Shown here in pieces: positions 1 to 7,556 of a stretch of DNA of 39,816 nucleotides (position 1 is the first letter of the stretch; each line of letters begins with the position of its first letter). Position numbers and translations under genes: made by a program. Source of the DNA: Burkholderiales bacterium (GTDB lineage: Bacteria > Pseudomonadota > Gammaproteobacteria > Burkholderiales > SG8-41); contig JAIENU010000033.1 in assembly GCA_019751125.1 (NCBI GenBank), positions 1-39,816 of the forward strand, in the 5' to 3' direction. The notes beneath the pieces were generated by a model. That model searched no databases and was not told the DNA's origin. It saw only the letters and a program-made list of their open reading frames with translations.

Positions 1-222
1 ATCCCGGTGATCAAGCTCTGCGCGAATCCGCGCACCGTGCGCACCATGGGTGAACACATCGACTACGACTGCTCGGGTCTGCTGCAGCGTGAGAAGAATC
101 TCGACCAGACCGGCAACGAGCTGATCGAAGTCATGCTGCGTACCTGCAACGGCCGGCTGACCGCCGCCGAAGCGCTGGGTCATCGGGAGTTCGTGCTGAC
201 CCGCCTCTACGAGAGCGCGTAA
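1..222 (+). CDS. UxaA-family dehydratase/lyase, C-terminal end (5' truncated by window)
   Basis: The reading frame is open from base 1 and stops at 220-222, so only the last 73 residues are visible. The text [11 protein letters not shown], then a Met-x-Glu-His-Ile-Asp stretch, and the ending [11 protein letters not shown] are typical of the C-terminal catalytic domain shared by altronate dehydratase (UxaA), galactarate dehydratase (GarD) and the large subunit of (2R)-sulfolactate sulfo-lyase (SuyB). These enzymes eliminate water or sulfite from hydroxy- or sulfo-acids using a metal centre. The fragment cannot tell these substrates apart. It precedes a cluster of carboxylic-acid enzymes in the same direction, but the strong terminator at 235-278 separates it from them. 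The family call is firm; the substrate is not. Confidence 0.8.
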   Translation: MPVIKLCANPRTVRTMGEHIDYDCSGLLQREKNLDQTGNELIEVMLRTCNGRLTAAEALGHREFVLTRLYESA

Positions 223-234
223 CTGCTGCAATGG

Positions 235-278
235 CGCGTGCTGCAGGCGGGATATTCCTGCTGCAGCACGCGTTTTTT
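235..278 (+). terminator. Rho-independent terminator after the UxaA-family gene
   Basis: A perfect 12-bp stem (235-246 with 261-272, CGCGTGCTGCAG against its complement) encloses a 14-base loop and is followed at once by six T residues (273-278). It starts 12 bases after the stop codon. This is the cleanest intrinsic terminator at the left of the window and sets the left border of the next transcription unit. Confidence 0.9.
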
Positions 279-329
279 ATCCTGTGTTGACGGTCCGCAA
301 TCGCGGGCTGGACGGAGCCAGCCGAAGAC

Positions 330-1982
330 ATGACTGCCTTGCGTGGTGCCGACATTTTCTGCCGTTCGCTTGCGGCGGCCGGGTTGCGGCGGGTGTTTGC
401 GCTGTCCGGCAACCACATCATGCCGCTCTACGATGCGGCGATTGAAGCGAAGCTTTCGATTACCCATGTCCGTTACGAAGGTGCTGCCGTGCACATGGCC
501 GATGCCTGGGCACGGCTGACTGGTCAACCGGGCATCGTCTGGCTGACCGGTGGCCCCGGGCATGCCAATGGTGTGGGTGCGCTGTATACCGCTTTGGCCG
601 CCGAGTCGCCGCTGGTGCTGGTATCCGGCCATGCGCCGCTCAATGAACTGGGCCGCGGCGCTTTCCAGGAAATGCGCCAGGCCGATATCGCGGCACCACT
701 GTGCAAGGCCTCGTGGACCGTGGCCAGGGCCGAAGACATGGGCGCTGATATCGCGAAAGCCTGCCGCATCGCCCGCTCGGGACGTCCGGGCCCAGTGCAT
801 CTGAGCCTGCCTGCGGACCTGCTGGATGCGAAGCTCGACAACGGTGAAGGTTTTATCGCCTCCGCCGCCGATTTCCGCGCGGTGGAACAAGGACTGGATG
901 ACAAGACCTGTGCTGCCTTGCTTGCACAGTTACAGGGTGCGGCACGGCCATTGATCCTGCTCAGTCCGGTGATGTCGCAGGCGCCGCTTGCCGGCCTGGT
1001 TAAGCCGCTGACTGCGGCGACCGGTGTGCCGGCGCTGGTGATGGAAAGCCCGCGCGGCGTCAACGATCCTTCGCTGGGCGCTTTTGCCGGCGTGCTGGCC
1101 AAGGCCGACCTGATCGTGCTGGTCGGCAAGCAACCCGATTTCACGCTGAAATTCGCCAAGGCACCGGCAGTAGCCGCGGACTGCCGTTTTGTGGTCATCG
1201 ATCCCGATGCCGAAGTGCTGCAACGCTCGCTGGGCAATATCGGTACGGCGCGCGTGGCGCTTTCGGCCCAGGCCGACACCGCGGCTGCGGTGCACAAACT
1301 GACGGCTGCAGCCGCCGCAAAACATGCCAACCGGCAGTGGGCCGATACCGTCACTGCTGCAGTGGCTTACCGGCCGCCGGCGTGGAAGGATATTGACAGT
1401 GATAAAAGCAGCGGCGGCAGCGGGCCGGTGCATCCGGTCGAACTGGGCCGCGCGGTGCAGGCGGTGCTCTCAGCTGCGCCGGAAGCGGTATTTGTCGCCG
1501 ACGGTGGCGAGATCGGCCAGTGGGCGCAGGCCTGCATCAGCGCGCCGCTGCGGGTGATCAACGGCGTCGGCGGCTCGATCGGCAGCGGCATTCCGTTTGC
1601 GTTCGCCGCGCGCATGGCGCGCAGCAGTGCCACCGTGATCGCGGTGATGGGCGACGGTTCGGCGGGCTTTCACCTGATGGAGTTCGACACCGCGGTGCGC
1701 GAGGGTGTGCCGATGGTGGTGGTGGTCGGCAACGACACTTGCTGGAATGCCGAATACCAGATCCAGCTGCGCAGCTACGGCAAGGAACGGGCGCACGGCC
1801 TTGAGTTGCAGGCCACGCGTTATGATCAGGTCGCCGCAGCGCTGGGCGGTCACGGCGAATTGGTGACCCGTGCCGCCGAGCTCAAGCCCGCACTCGAACG
1901 TGCGCTGGCCAGCGGCAAGCCGGCCTGTGTCAATGTGATGATCCAGCGCATCGCCGCACCGACGGTCACGCTGCCGGCGTAA
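330..1982 (+). CDS. Thiamine-diphosphate-dependent enzyme, acetolactate synthase large-subunit-like
   Basis: The 550-residue protein has the three-domain layout of the IlvB/POX/benzoylformate decarboxylase superfamily, which cleaves or joins C-C bonds next to a carbonyl using ThDP. The N-terminal Pyr domain carries the catalytic Glu (E50, in HVRYEGAAVHMADAWAR). The C-terminal domain has the ThDP/Mg motif starting near residue 441 (GDGSAGFHLME, ending in VVVVGND). The length is normal for the family. No regulatory small subunit gene is adjacent, so biosynthetic acetolactate synthase is unlikely; a catabolic 2-keto-acid or acyl-CoA decarboxylase or ligase is more plausible. The ATG at 330 has only a loose GGAG-like site upstream (314-317). 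Only 25 bases separate it from the iron-sulfur subunit gene, suggesting one operon. Confidence 0.85.
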   Translation: MTALRGADIFCRSLAAAGLRRVFALSGNHIMPLYDAAIEAKLSITHVRYEGAAVHMADAWARLTGQPGIVWLTGGPGHANGVGALYTALAAESPLVLVSGHAPLNELGRGAFQEMRQADIAAPLCKASWTVARAEDMGADIAKACRIARSGRPGPVHLSLPADLLDAKLDNGEGFIASAADFRAVEQGLDDKTCAALLAQLQGAARPLILLSPVMSQAPLAGLVKPLTAATGVPALVMESPRGVNDPSLGAFAGVLAKADLIVLVGKQPDFTLKFAKAPAVAADCRFVVIDPDAEVLQRSLGNIGTARVALSAQADTAAAVHKLTAAAAAKHANRQWADTVTAAVAYRPPAWKDIDSDKSSGGSGPVHPVELGRAVQAVLSAAPEAVFVADGGEIGQWAQACISAPLRVINGVGGSIGSGIPFAFAARMARSSATVIAVMGDGSAGFHLMEFDTAVREGVPMVVVVGNDTCWNAEYQIQLRSYGKERAHGLELQATRYDQVAAALGGHGELVTRAAELKPALERALASGKPACVNVMIQRIAAPTVTLPA

Positions 1983-2007
1983 CGGACGCATTGGAATTAA
2001 AACCAGC

Positions 2008-2727
2008 ATGCAAACGCTCAAAGTCAAAGTCTGGCGCGGTACCGAAGAGGGCGCCTTCCAGGAATTCGAGGTGCCGCGGCAGGAAAGCCAGACCGTGCTC
2101 GACGTGGTGACCTACGTCCAGCGCAAATGCGATCCAACACTCGCCTACCGCTTTGCCTGCCGCGTTGGTGTCTGCGGCTCCTGCGCGATGACGGTCAACG
2201 GCCGCTCGCGCTGGACCTGCCGCACCCATGTCGACAAGGTGGCCGAGGACGGCACAGTCGAAATTGCGCCGTTGCGCAACCTGCCGGTGATCAAGGATCT
2301 GGTCACCGACATGAAGGAATTTTTCGACAAATGGGCGAAGGCGCGCGGCCGTTTCAGCGGCAGCAAGACGCGCAAGGACGAGTTCGAGCGGGTGTCACCC
2401 GAATCGAAGGAGCGCAAGCGTGTGGACGCCGGCATCGAATGTATCGGCTGCGGTGTCTGCTACAGCGCCTGTGATGTGGTGAGCTGGAACCGCGATTACC
2501 TTGGACCGGCCGCACTCAATCGCGCCTGGACCCTGGTCAATGATGTGCGCGACACCGCGCAGGCCGAGCGGCTGGCCGCAGTAGCGGGCGACGCCGGCTG
2601 CCACGCCTGCCACACCCATCTCAACTGTACCGAGCGCTGCCCCAAGGGCCTGTCGCCGACCGCGGGTATTGCCGGACTCAAGCGTGCGGTGTTGTCGGCG
2701 ACCTTGAGTGGTGAATTGGCCGATTAA
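2008..2727 (+). CDS. Succinate dehydrogenase/fumarate reductase iron-sulfur subunit
   Basis: The 239-residue subunit carries electrons between flavoprotein and membrane quinone site. All ligands of the three usual clusters are visible: Cys51, 56, 59 and 71 for [2Fe-2S] in the plant-ferredoxin-like N-terminal half; Cys145, 148, 151 and 211 for [4Fe-4S]; and Cys155, 201 and 207 for [3Fe-4S]. This spacing matches E. coli FrdB with a constant offset. Cys198 is an extra cysteine. The segment after Cys155 lacks the usual CP pair. The two anchor genes follow directly, but the flavoprotein gene lies about 4.8 kb downstream (7557-9287). Whether the enzyme runs toward fumarate or succinate is not decided by this subunit. 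Confidence 0.9.
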   Translation: MQTLKVKVWRGTEEGAFQEFEVPRQESQTVLDVVTYVQRKCDPTLAYRFACRVGVCGSCAMTVNGRSRWTCRTHVDKVAEDGTVEIAPLRNLPVIKDLVTDMKEFFDKWAKARGRFSGSKTRKDEFERVSPESKERKRVDAGIECIGCGVCYSACDVVSWNRDYLGPAALNRAWTLVNDVRDTAQAERLAAVAGDAGCHACHTHLNCTERCPKGLSPTAGIAGLKRAVLSATLSGELAD

Positions 2728-2732
2728 ATTTT

Positions 2733-2753
2733 TTTTAAAAACAATGACTTACA
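2733..2753 (+). repeat. Dispersed AT-rich motif, copy A
   Basis: TAAAAACAATGACTTACA at 2736-2753 matches the core of copies B-E elsewhere in this window with two or three differences. It lies between the iron-sulfur subunit stop (2725-2727) and the TTG start of the membrane anchor (2776), in a very AT-rich patch within otherwise GC-rich DNA. It is the least conserved on its upstream side, where a T-run replaces the TTMAA seen in copies B-D. Confidence 0.55.
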
Positions 2754-2775
2754 AAACATTCTCGAGAGGGCAACG

Positions 2776-3126
2776 TTGAGCCGGCGCACTGAGGTGTTGC
2801 TGTGGGGCGCGCAGCGGCTGAGCGCGATGGTGCTCGCGCTGTGCGTGGTGGTGCATCTGGTGACGATGATTCTCGCGGTGCGCAGCGGTCTTTCCGGCGC
2901 CGAGATCCTCGGCCGCACCCAGGGCAACGTTGCCTGGTTCGCGTTCTACACGCTGTTCGTGGCTGCCGTGTCGGTGCATGCGCCGATCGGCCTGCGCACG
3001 ATACTGGGCGAGACCCTGGGCTGGCGCGGCAGCGCGACCAATCTGCTGGTCAGCGCCTTCGGCATTGCGCTGGCGCTGTGGGGATTGCGGGCGGTGTTTG
3101 CGGTATTCGGCGGTGCTGCATCATGA
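2776..3126 (+). CDS. Succinate dehydrogenase/fumarate reductase cytochrome b-type membrane anchor, SdhC-like
   Basis: The 116-residue protein has three hydrophobic helices (about residues 14-35, 53-75 and 86-110). It starts at TTG; a GAGAGGG Shine-Dalgarno sequence (2764-2770) five bases upstream supports this start. His27 in the first helix and His in AVSVHAPIG of the second are candidates for haem b ligation, as in Sdh/Frd anchors. Its position between the iron-sulfur subunit and a second small membrane protein supports the assignment more than sequence identity does, since these anchors diverge fast. Its stop overlaps the next start as ATGA, implying translational coupling. Copy A of the AT-rich repeat lies just upstream. 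Confidence 0.75.
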   Translation: MSRRTEVLLWGAQRLSAMVLALCVVVHLVTMILAVRSGLSGAEILGRTQGNVAWFAFYTLFVAAVSVHAPIGLRTILGETLGWRGSATNLLVSAFGIALALWGLRAVFAVFGGAAS

Positions 3127-3485
3127 ATACGCCGGGCATGAAAAACGACTACCGCGCGCGCAACCACCCGGCGTACTGGGCCTTCATTGTGCACCGGGTT
3201 TCGGGCCTGCTGCTGACGCTGTTCCTGCCGCTGCATTTCTGGGCGCTGGGCCAGGCCTTCCACGGTGCTGCCGGGCTCGACAATTTTCTCGCCTGGACGC
3301 ACAACCCGCTGGTGAAATTTGCCGAGACCGGACTGGTGTTGCTGCTGGCCGCACACATGGCCGGCGGCCTGCGCCTGCTGCTGATCGAGTTTCTCGACTG
3401 GCGCGAGTGGCAGAAATCGCTGCTGGCGGTGGCTGCCGGCATTTCGCTGGTGTGCGGGCTGGCCTTTCTGCTCAACGTGGGCTGA
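3123..3485 (+). CDS. Second membrane anchor subunit of SDH/FRD, SdhD-like
   Basis: The ATG at 3123 overlaps the stop of the preceding anchor (ATGA), so the two are probably made in equal amounts. The 120-residue product begins with a soluble Arg/Asn-rich stretch and has three helices (about 19-42, 58-82 and 95-118). The segment HRVSGLLLTLFLPLHFWALG resembles the His-Arg-x-Ser-Gly signature of SdhC-type cytochrome b556 subunits, with His in helix one; a further His lies in LLLAAHMAGGLRLLL of helix two. Both are candidates for haem or quinone binding. Together with the gene at 2776 it would form a two-anchor complex. The sulfatase gene starts 27 bases later. Confidence 0.78.
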   Translation: MNTPGMKNDYRARNHPAYWAFIVHRVSGLLLTLFLPLHFWALGQAFHGAAGLDNFLAWTHNPLVKFAETGLVLLLAAHMAGGLRLLLIEFLDWREWQKSLLAVAAGISLVCGLAFLLNVG

Positions 3486-3512
3486 TTGCGCCGATCTTAC
3501 AAGGGGTGGCCG

Positions 3513-4910
3513 ATGAAAAAATCCGCAAAAAAACCCAACATCCTGCTGATCCTGGTGGATGACCTGCGCTTCGACGAATTCGGTGCCGGCGGGCATCCCT
3601 ATATGAAGACGCCGCACATCGATCGCATTGCGCATGAGGGCGTGATGTTCGACCGTGCCTTCCACACCACCTCGATCTGTTCGCCGAACCGCGCGTCGAT
3701 CCTGACAGGGCAGTACGCCAGCCGCCACGGCATCATCGACAATGTCGCGCGCGACCTCGCCAGCCACCGCCTGCCCAACTACCACCTGGAATTGCAGCGT
3801 CTGGGTTACCAGACCGCGCACATCGGCAAATGGCATATGGGCAACGACGGCAAGCCGCGCCCCGGTTACGACCACTGGGTGGCCTACGACGGCCACGGCA
3901 GCCTCTACGACCCGAAACTCTGCGAGAACGGCACCTACGTCCAGCACAAGGGTTATGTCACCGACATCATGAACACGATGGCGGTGGACTGGATCCGCGG
4001 CCGGGCGAAAAGCAAATCAAAAAAGCCGTGGTCGCTGTGGTTCGCGCACAAGGCGGTGCATCCCGATGCCGAGCAGGCCGCCGACGGCAGCTTCAGAATG
4101 GATGGCTACCGTCCGGCGAAGCGCCACGAAGATCTCTATCGCGGCTGCGTGTTCCCGAAAAAGCCGAACATGCAGAAGCCCACCGAATTCCTGAAGCACA
4201 AGCCGGTGTGGACCGAAGCGGTGGCGCTGCGCAAGACCGAAGCCTCGAAAATCATGCACGACGCCATCCACTCCGGAAAGCAGGAGGAGATCCGCCTGCG
4301 CGCGGCGATGATGGCGGCGGTCGACGAGGGCGTGGGCATGCTGTTCGAGGCGCTGCAGGAAACCGGCGAACTCGACAACACGATCATTCTGTTCCTCGGC
4401 GACAACGGCTACTTCTTCGGCGAGCATGGCCTCGGGCCCGAGCGCCGTTTCCCCTACGAAGAGGGTATCCGTGCGCCGCTGATCGTGCGCTGGCCGAAGG
4501 GCATCAAGGCCGGCTCGCGCGTGCGCGACCTGGTGATCCTGCAGGACATCGCGCCGACGCTGATCGAGGCCGCCGGCGGCCAGCCCGGCAAACATGTCCA
4601 GGGCCGCTCGCTGTGGCCGCTGATCGCCGGGCGCCGCGGCGGCTGGCGCAAGTCGCTGCTCTGCGAGTATTGGGCGGAGAATGCCTATCCCTGGCTGGTC
4701 GGCATGAGCTACAAGGCAGTGCGCACCGACCGTTACAAGTACATCCACTGGGTCAACCGCGCGCGCAACGGCGAGCTCGATGAAATGTACGACCTGCAGA
4801 AGGATCCGTACGAACTGGTCAATATCGCGCACCGGCCGGCTGCGAAGCCGCTGCGCAACAAACTCAGCCGCGAGTTGCGCAAACTGGCCGCTGATGCGCT
4901 GGGTCTGTGA
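3513..4910 (+). CDS. Sulfatase (type I, formylglycine-dependent), probably cytoplasmic
   Basis: The 465-residue protein has the alkaline-phosphatase-superfamily sulfatase fold. The N-terminal motif ILLILVDDLRFDEFG supplies metal-binding Asp16/17. The signature CSPNRASILTGQY (Cys56-x-Pro-x-Arg60) is the canonical site where Cys is converted to formylglycine. A second metal motif, LGDNGYFFGEHG, lies near residue 310. The chosen ATG has an AAGGGG Shine-Dalgarno sequence (3501-3506) six bases upstream. There is no signal peptide, so the enzyme probably acts in the cytoplasm on an imported small sulfate ester; phosphonate monoester hydrolase activity is an alternative in this family. Its location inside an SDH/FRD-fumarase cluster is odd. 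No formylglycine-generating enzyme gene is in the window. Confidence 0.88.
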   Translation: MKKSAKKPNILLILVDDLRFDEFGAGGHPYMKTPHIDRIAHEGVMFDRAFHTTSICSPNRASILTGQYASRHGIIDNVARDLASHRLPNYHLELQRLGYQTAHIGKWHMGNDGKPRPGYDHWVAYDGHGSLYDPKLCENGTYVQHKGYVTDIMNTMAVDWIRGRAKSKSKKPWSLWFAHKAVHPDAEQAADGSFRMDGYRPAKRHEDLYRGCVFPKKPNMQKPTEFLKHKPVWTEAVALRKTEASKIMHDAIHSGKQEEIRLRAAMMAAVDEGVGMLFEALQETGELDNTIILFLGDNGYFFGEHGLGPERRFPYEEGIRAPLIVRWPKGIKAGSRVRDLVILQDIAPTLIEAAGGQPGKHVQGRSLWPLIAGRRGGWRKSLLCEYWAENAYPWLVGMSYKAVRTDRYKYIHWVNRARNGELDEMYDLQKDPYELVNIAHRPAAKPLRNKLSRELRKLAADALGL

Positions 4911-4953
4911 CGGTTGCCGCGTGCAGGGGCGTCGGGTATCGTGAATCGGCAGG

Positions 4954-4973
4954 TCGCGGGGATTTCCCCGCGA
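4954..4973. other. Perfect inverted repeat between sulfatase and Bug 1
   Basis: TCGCGGGGA-TT-TCCCCGCGA forms a 9-bp perfect palindromic arm (8 bp with a realistic 4-base loop) in the 95-base gap between the sulfatase stop and the Bug 1 start. It has no T-run, so it is not a standard intrinsic terminator. It ends 32 bases before the Bug 1 ATG and may stabilise or process the transcript so that the binding protein is made in excess, or serve as an operator. Confidence 0.45.
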
Positions 4974-5005
4974 TCCATCCATACAAAACACCAGGAGGAG
5001 AACCC

Positions 5006-5971
5006 ATGAACAAGTTGCTGCTGCTGATTGCCGCAAGCTTCGTTGCGGTGCCCGCCGTGCATGCTGCCGATGCCGCGTATCCGAACCGTCCGGTGCGGGT
5101 GATCGTGCCGTTCTCGCCGGGTGGCGCCACCGACATCGTCGCCCGCCTGGTGTCGCAGAAATTGAACGAGTTCTGGGGCCAGCCGGTGGTGGTGGACAAC
5201 CGCGCCGGCGCCGGCGGCAACATCGGCGGCGAGCTGGCGGCCAAGGCGACCCCCGACGGCTACACGCTGTTCCTGACCTCGGGCTCCATCGTCACCGCCA
5301 ACCAGCACATGTACGCGAAGATGCCGTTCAGCCCGGAGAAGGACCTGGTCGGCATCACCAACGTCGCCAGCGGCCCGCAGGCGGTCGTGGTCAATCCCAG
5401 CAATCCGGCGAAGACGCTGAAGGAGATGATCGCGCTGGCCAAGGCCAAGCCGAAGTCGATGACCTTCGGTTCCGCCGGCATCGGCACCCAGACCCACCTT
5501 GCCGCGGAAAACTTCATCTATACCGCCGGCATCGAGGTCACCCACATCCCGTACAAGGGCGAGGGCCCGGCGATCACCGACCTGATCGGCGGGCAGATCC
5601 AGTTTGTGACCCCGAATCTTTCCGCGGCGATCACCCACGTCAACTCCGGCAAGCTGCGCGCGCTGGCGGTGACCAGCAAGGAGCGCTCGCCGCAGTTGCC
5701 CAATGTGCCGGCGGTGGCGGAAACCCTGCCCGGCTTCGAGAACCTCGGCTGGTTCGGCTTCATGGTGCCCACCGGCACGCCGAAGGCGGTGATAGCCAAG
5801 GTGCACGCCGACACCGTCAAGGCGCTGCAGAGCCCGGACCTGCGCAAGCGGGTCACCGAGATCGGCATGGTCACCGTCGGCAATTCGCAGGAGGAGTTCT
5901 CGCGTGAACTGAAGTCGGAATCGGCGCGCTGGGCAAAGATCATCAAGGAACGCGGCCTGCAGGTGAAGTGA
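5006..5971 (+). CDS. Bug/TctC-family tripartite tricarboxylate transporter substrate-binding protein (Bug 1)
   Basis: The 321-residue protein starts with a Sec signal peptide (MNKLLLLIAASFVAVPAVHA, cleavage after Ala20). Family hallmarks follow in order: YPNRPVRVIVPFSPGGATDI (first ligand loop), VVVDNRAGAGGNIG, FGSAGIGTQTHLAAE (second ligand loop) and HIPYKG. Bug proteins bind small carboxylates or related ligands in the periplasm between two lobes and pass them to a TctA/TctB membrane pair, which is absent from this window. The strong AGGAGGAG ribosome site (4993-5000) supports this ATG. It sits between the sulfatase and the fumarase genes, so its ligand may be the starting substrate of this cluster, perhaps a C4 acid or sulfated acid. 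The family call is firm; the ligand is unknown. Confidence 0.93.
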   Translation: MNKLLLLIAASFVAVPAVHAADAAYPNRPVRVIVPFSPGGATDIVARLVSQKLNEFWGQPVVVDNRAGAGGNIGGELAAKATPDGYTLFLTSGSIVTANQHMYAKMPFSPEKDLVGITNVASGPQAVVVNPSNPAKTLKEMIALAKAKPKSMTFGSAGIGTQTHLAAENFIYTAGIEVTHIPYKGEGPAITDLIGGQIQFVTPNLSAAITHVNSGKLRALAVTSKERSPQLPNVPAVAETLPGFENLGWFGFMVPTGTPKAVIAKVHADTVKALQSPDLRKRVTEIGMVTVGNSQEEFSRELKSESARWAKIIKERGLQVK

Positions 5972-5979
5972 AAATCGAG

Positions 5980-5995
5980 GTGACCCGGCGGTCAC
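5980..5995. other. Short hairpin between Bug 1 and fumarase alpha
   Basis: GTGACC-CGGC-GGTCAC forms a 6-bp perfect stem with a 4-base loop, starting nine bases after the Bug 1 stop codon and without a T-run. It may mark a processing or partial-attenuation point inside the operon. Six base pairs can arise by chance in GC-rich DNA. Confidence 0.3.
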
Positions 5996-6034
5996 TCCCG
6001 ATCCAGCAACAATTCAAGCAAAGAGGGCGGAGCA

Positions 6035-6910
6035 TTGAAGGTTGATCTGAAGCAGGTGGAAGAGGCGTGCAAGGAGCTGTATATCCGGGCATTAAAGATG
6101 CTGCCGCCCGACATCAAGCAGGGATTCCAGCGTCTCGACCAGGCCGAAACCAACGCCACCGGCAAGGCCATCCTCGGCACCATGATCCGCAATATCAGGG
6201 TTGCCGAGGACAACACCAACCTGCTGTGCCAGGACACCGGCATTCCGATCTACAACGTGGTCATCGGCAGCGGCGTCGAGGTCGACGGCCACGCGCTGAA
6301 GCAGGCCATCGTCGGCGGCTGCACCCGCGCCACGCAGGAGCACCCGCTGCGTTCCTCAGTGGTGCATCCGACCACGCGCAAGAACCTGCACACCTCGGGC
6401 GGCCGCCATGTACCGGTGATCAACATCGATTTCTCGGACAAGGCCGACACGCTGTCGATCGAGATGATCCCCAAGGGCTCGGGTTCGGAAAACAACTCCT
6501 GGCTGAAAATGGCGATTCCCGCCGACGGCATCGACGCGATCAAGACCTTTGTTGTCGACTGCGTTCTTGAGGCCGGCGGCAAGAGCTGCCCGCCGGTGAT
6601 TGTCGGTGTCGGTGTCGGCGGCACGGCGGACCTCTGTGTGCATCTGTCCAAGGTCGCGGCGACACGGGCGCTGGGTACGCAATGCGAAGACCCCGAAGGC
6701 GCAAAACTCGAAGCCGAACTCTCCGCCGTGGTCAACCAACTGGGTGTCGGTGCCCAGGGGCTGGGCGGTGATTCGACCGCCTTTGCGGTGCATGTCGAGA
6801 CCGCGGCCACCCACATCACGATGAACCCGGTTGCGGTGAACATGCAGTGCCATTCGGCGCGGCGTGCACGCGCGACGTTCACGCCGCAGGGCCTGAGTTA
6901 CGGCTACTGA
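6035..6910 (+). CDS. Class I fumarase / L(+)-tartrate dehydratase alpha subunit
   Basis: The 291-residue protein matches the N-terminal, iron-sulfur-binding half of class I fumarases, a separate alpha subunit in two-gene versions such as TtdA. Three conserved cysteines that would hold the [4Fe-4S] cluster are visible: Cys65 (LLCQDTGIP), Cys185 (SCPPVIVGVGVGGTAD) and Cys272 (NMQCHSARRA). The enzyme adds or removes water on C4 dicarboxylates (malate/fumarate, or tartrate/oxaloacetate). The start is TTG at 6035, supported by AGAGGG at 6022-6027; no in-frame ATG gives a complete N-terminus. The beta subunit follows 30 bases later. Fumarase versus tartrate or mesaconate specificity cannot be settled from sequence alone; the SDH/FRD neighbours favour fumarate. 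Confidence 0.88.
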   Translation: MKVDLKQVEEACKELYIRALKMLPPDIKQGFQRLDQAETNATGKAILGTMIRNIRVAEDNTNLLCQDTGIPIYNVVIGSGVEVDGHALKQAIVGGCTRATQEHPLRSSVVHPTTRKNLHTSGGRHVPVINIDFSDKADTLSIEMIPKGSGSENNSWLKMAIPADGIDAIKTFVVDCVLEAGGKSCPPVIVGVGVGGTADLCVHLSKVAATRALGTQCEDPEGAKLEAELSAVVNQLGVGAQGLGGDSTAFAVHVETAATHITMNPVAVNMQCHSARRARATFTPQGLSYGY

Positions 6911-6940
6911 AATACGCACACGGACTTTACTGGTACTGAA

Positions 6941-7552
6941 ATGGCCCATTACGAAATCCACATGCCGGCGAGCGAAGAGCAGATTCGCAAGCTGCGCGTC
7001 AACGACACTGTCACGCTGCACGACACGCTGTTCGGCATCCGAGATGCCACGCAGATCCACATGTTCGACCACGGCCGCAAGACGCGCTTCGACATGCGCG
7101 GCCACGCCGTGGTGCATACCGCCCCCAACGTTAAATGGGTCGGCGAAACCGTGGAGCATCCCTCCGGTTACGCGCCGATCTGCATAGGCACCACCACCAG
7201 CGCGCGCATGGAGCGCTTCACCCGGCCGCTGATGGAACAGTACGGCGTGCGCATCATCATCGGCAAGGGCGGCCTGTTCGCATCTTCAGCCCAGGCGTTC
7301 AAGGACATCGGCGGCGTCTATCTGGCGATCATTGGCGGCACCGCGGCGCTGGAGACCACCTGGATCGAGCAGATCGAGGAAGTCGATCTCGACGACCTCA
7401 ACCCCGAGTCGCTGTGGAAATTCCGCATCAAGGGCTTCGGCCCGCTGCTGGTGGCGATGGACTCGCACGGCGGCAGCCTCTATACCGAGGTCAATGCTGC
7501 GGCAAAGGACAAACGTGCCGGCGTGCTGGCGGCGCTGGGTGTGAAAAGCTGA
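6941..7552 (+). CDS. Class I fumarase / L(+)-tartrate dehydratase beta subunit
   Basis: The 203-residue subunit is the partner of the gene at 6035 and corresponds to the C-terminal half of single-chain class I fumarases or to TtdB. The LHDTLFGIRDATQIHMFDHG region, APICIGTTTSARMERF and the glycine-rich IIGKGGL are the usual substrate-binding elements of this domain. Together the two subunits form the active site at their interface. The flavoprotein gene follows after four bases, so fumarase and fumarate reductase/succinate dehydrogenase are probably co-transcribed, linking hydration of fumarate with its reduction or formation. Confidence 0.88.
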   Translation: MAHYEIHMPASEEQIRKLRVNDTVTLHDTLFGIRDATQIHMFDHGRKTRFDMRGHAVVHTAPNVKWVGETVEHPSGYAPICIGTTTSARMERFTRPLMEQYGVRIIIGKGGLFASSAQAFKDIGGVYLAIIGGTAALETTWIEQIEEVDLDDLNPESLWKFRIKGFGPLLVAMDSHGGSLYTEVNAAAKDKRAGVLAALGVKS

Positions 7553-7556
7553 ACCC

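Noticed and set aside
330..1982. Considered biosynthetic acetolactate synthase (ilvB).
   Set aside because: No ilvN or ilvC neighbour, and the surrounding genes are catabolic.
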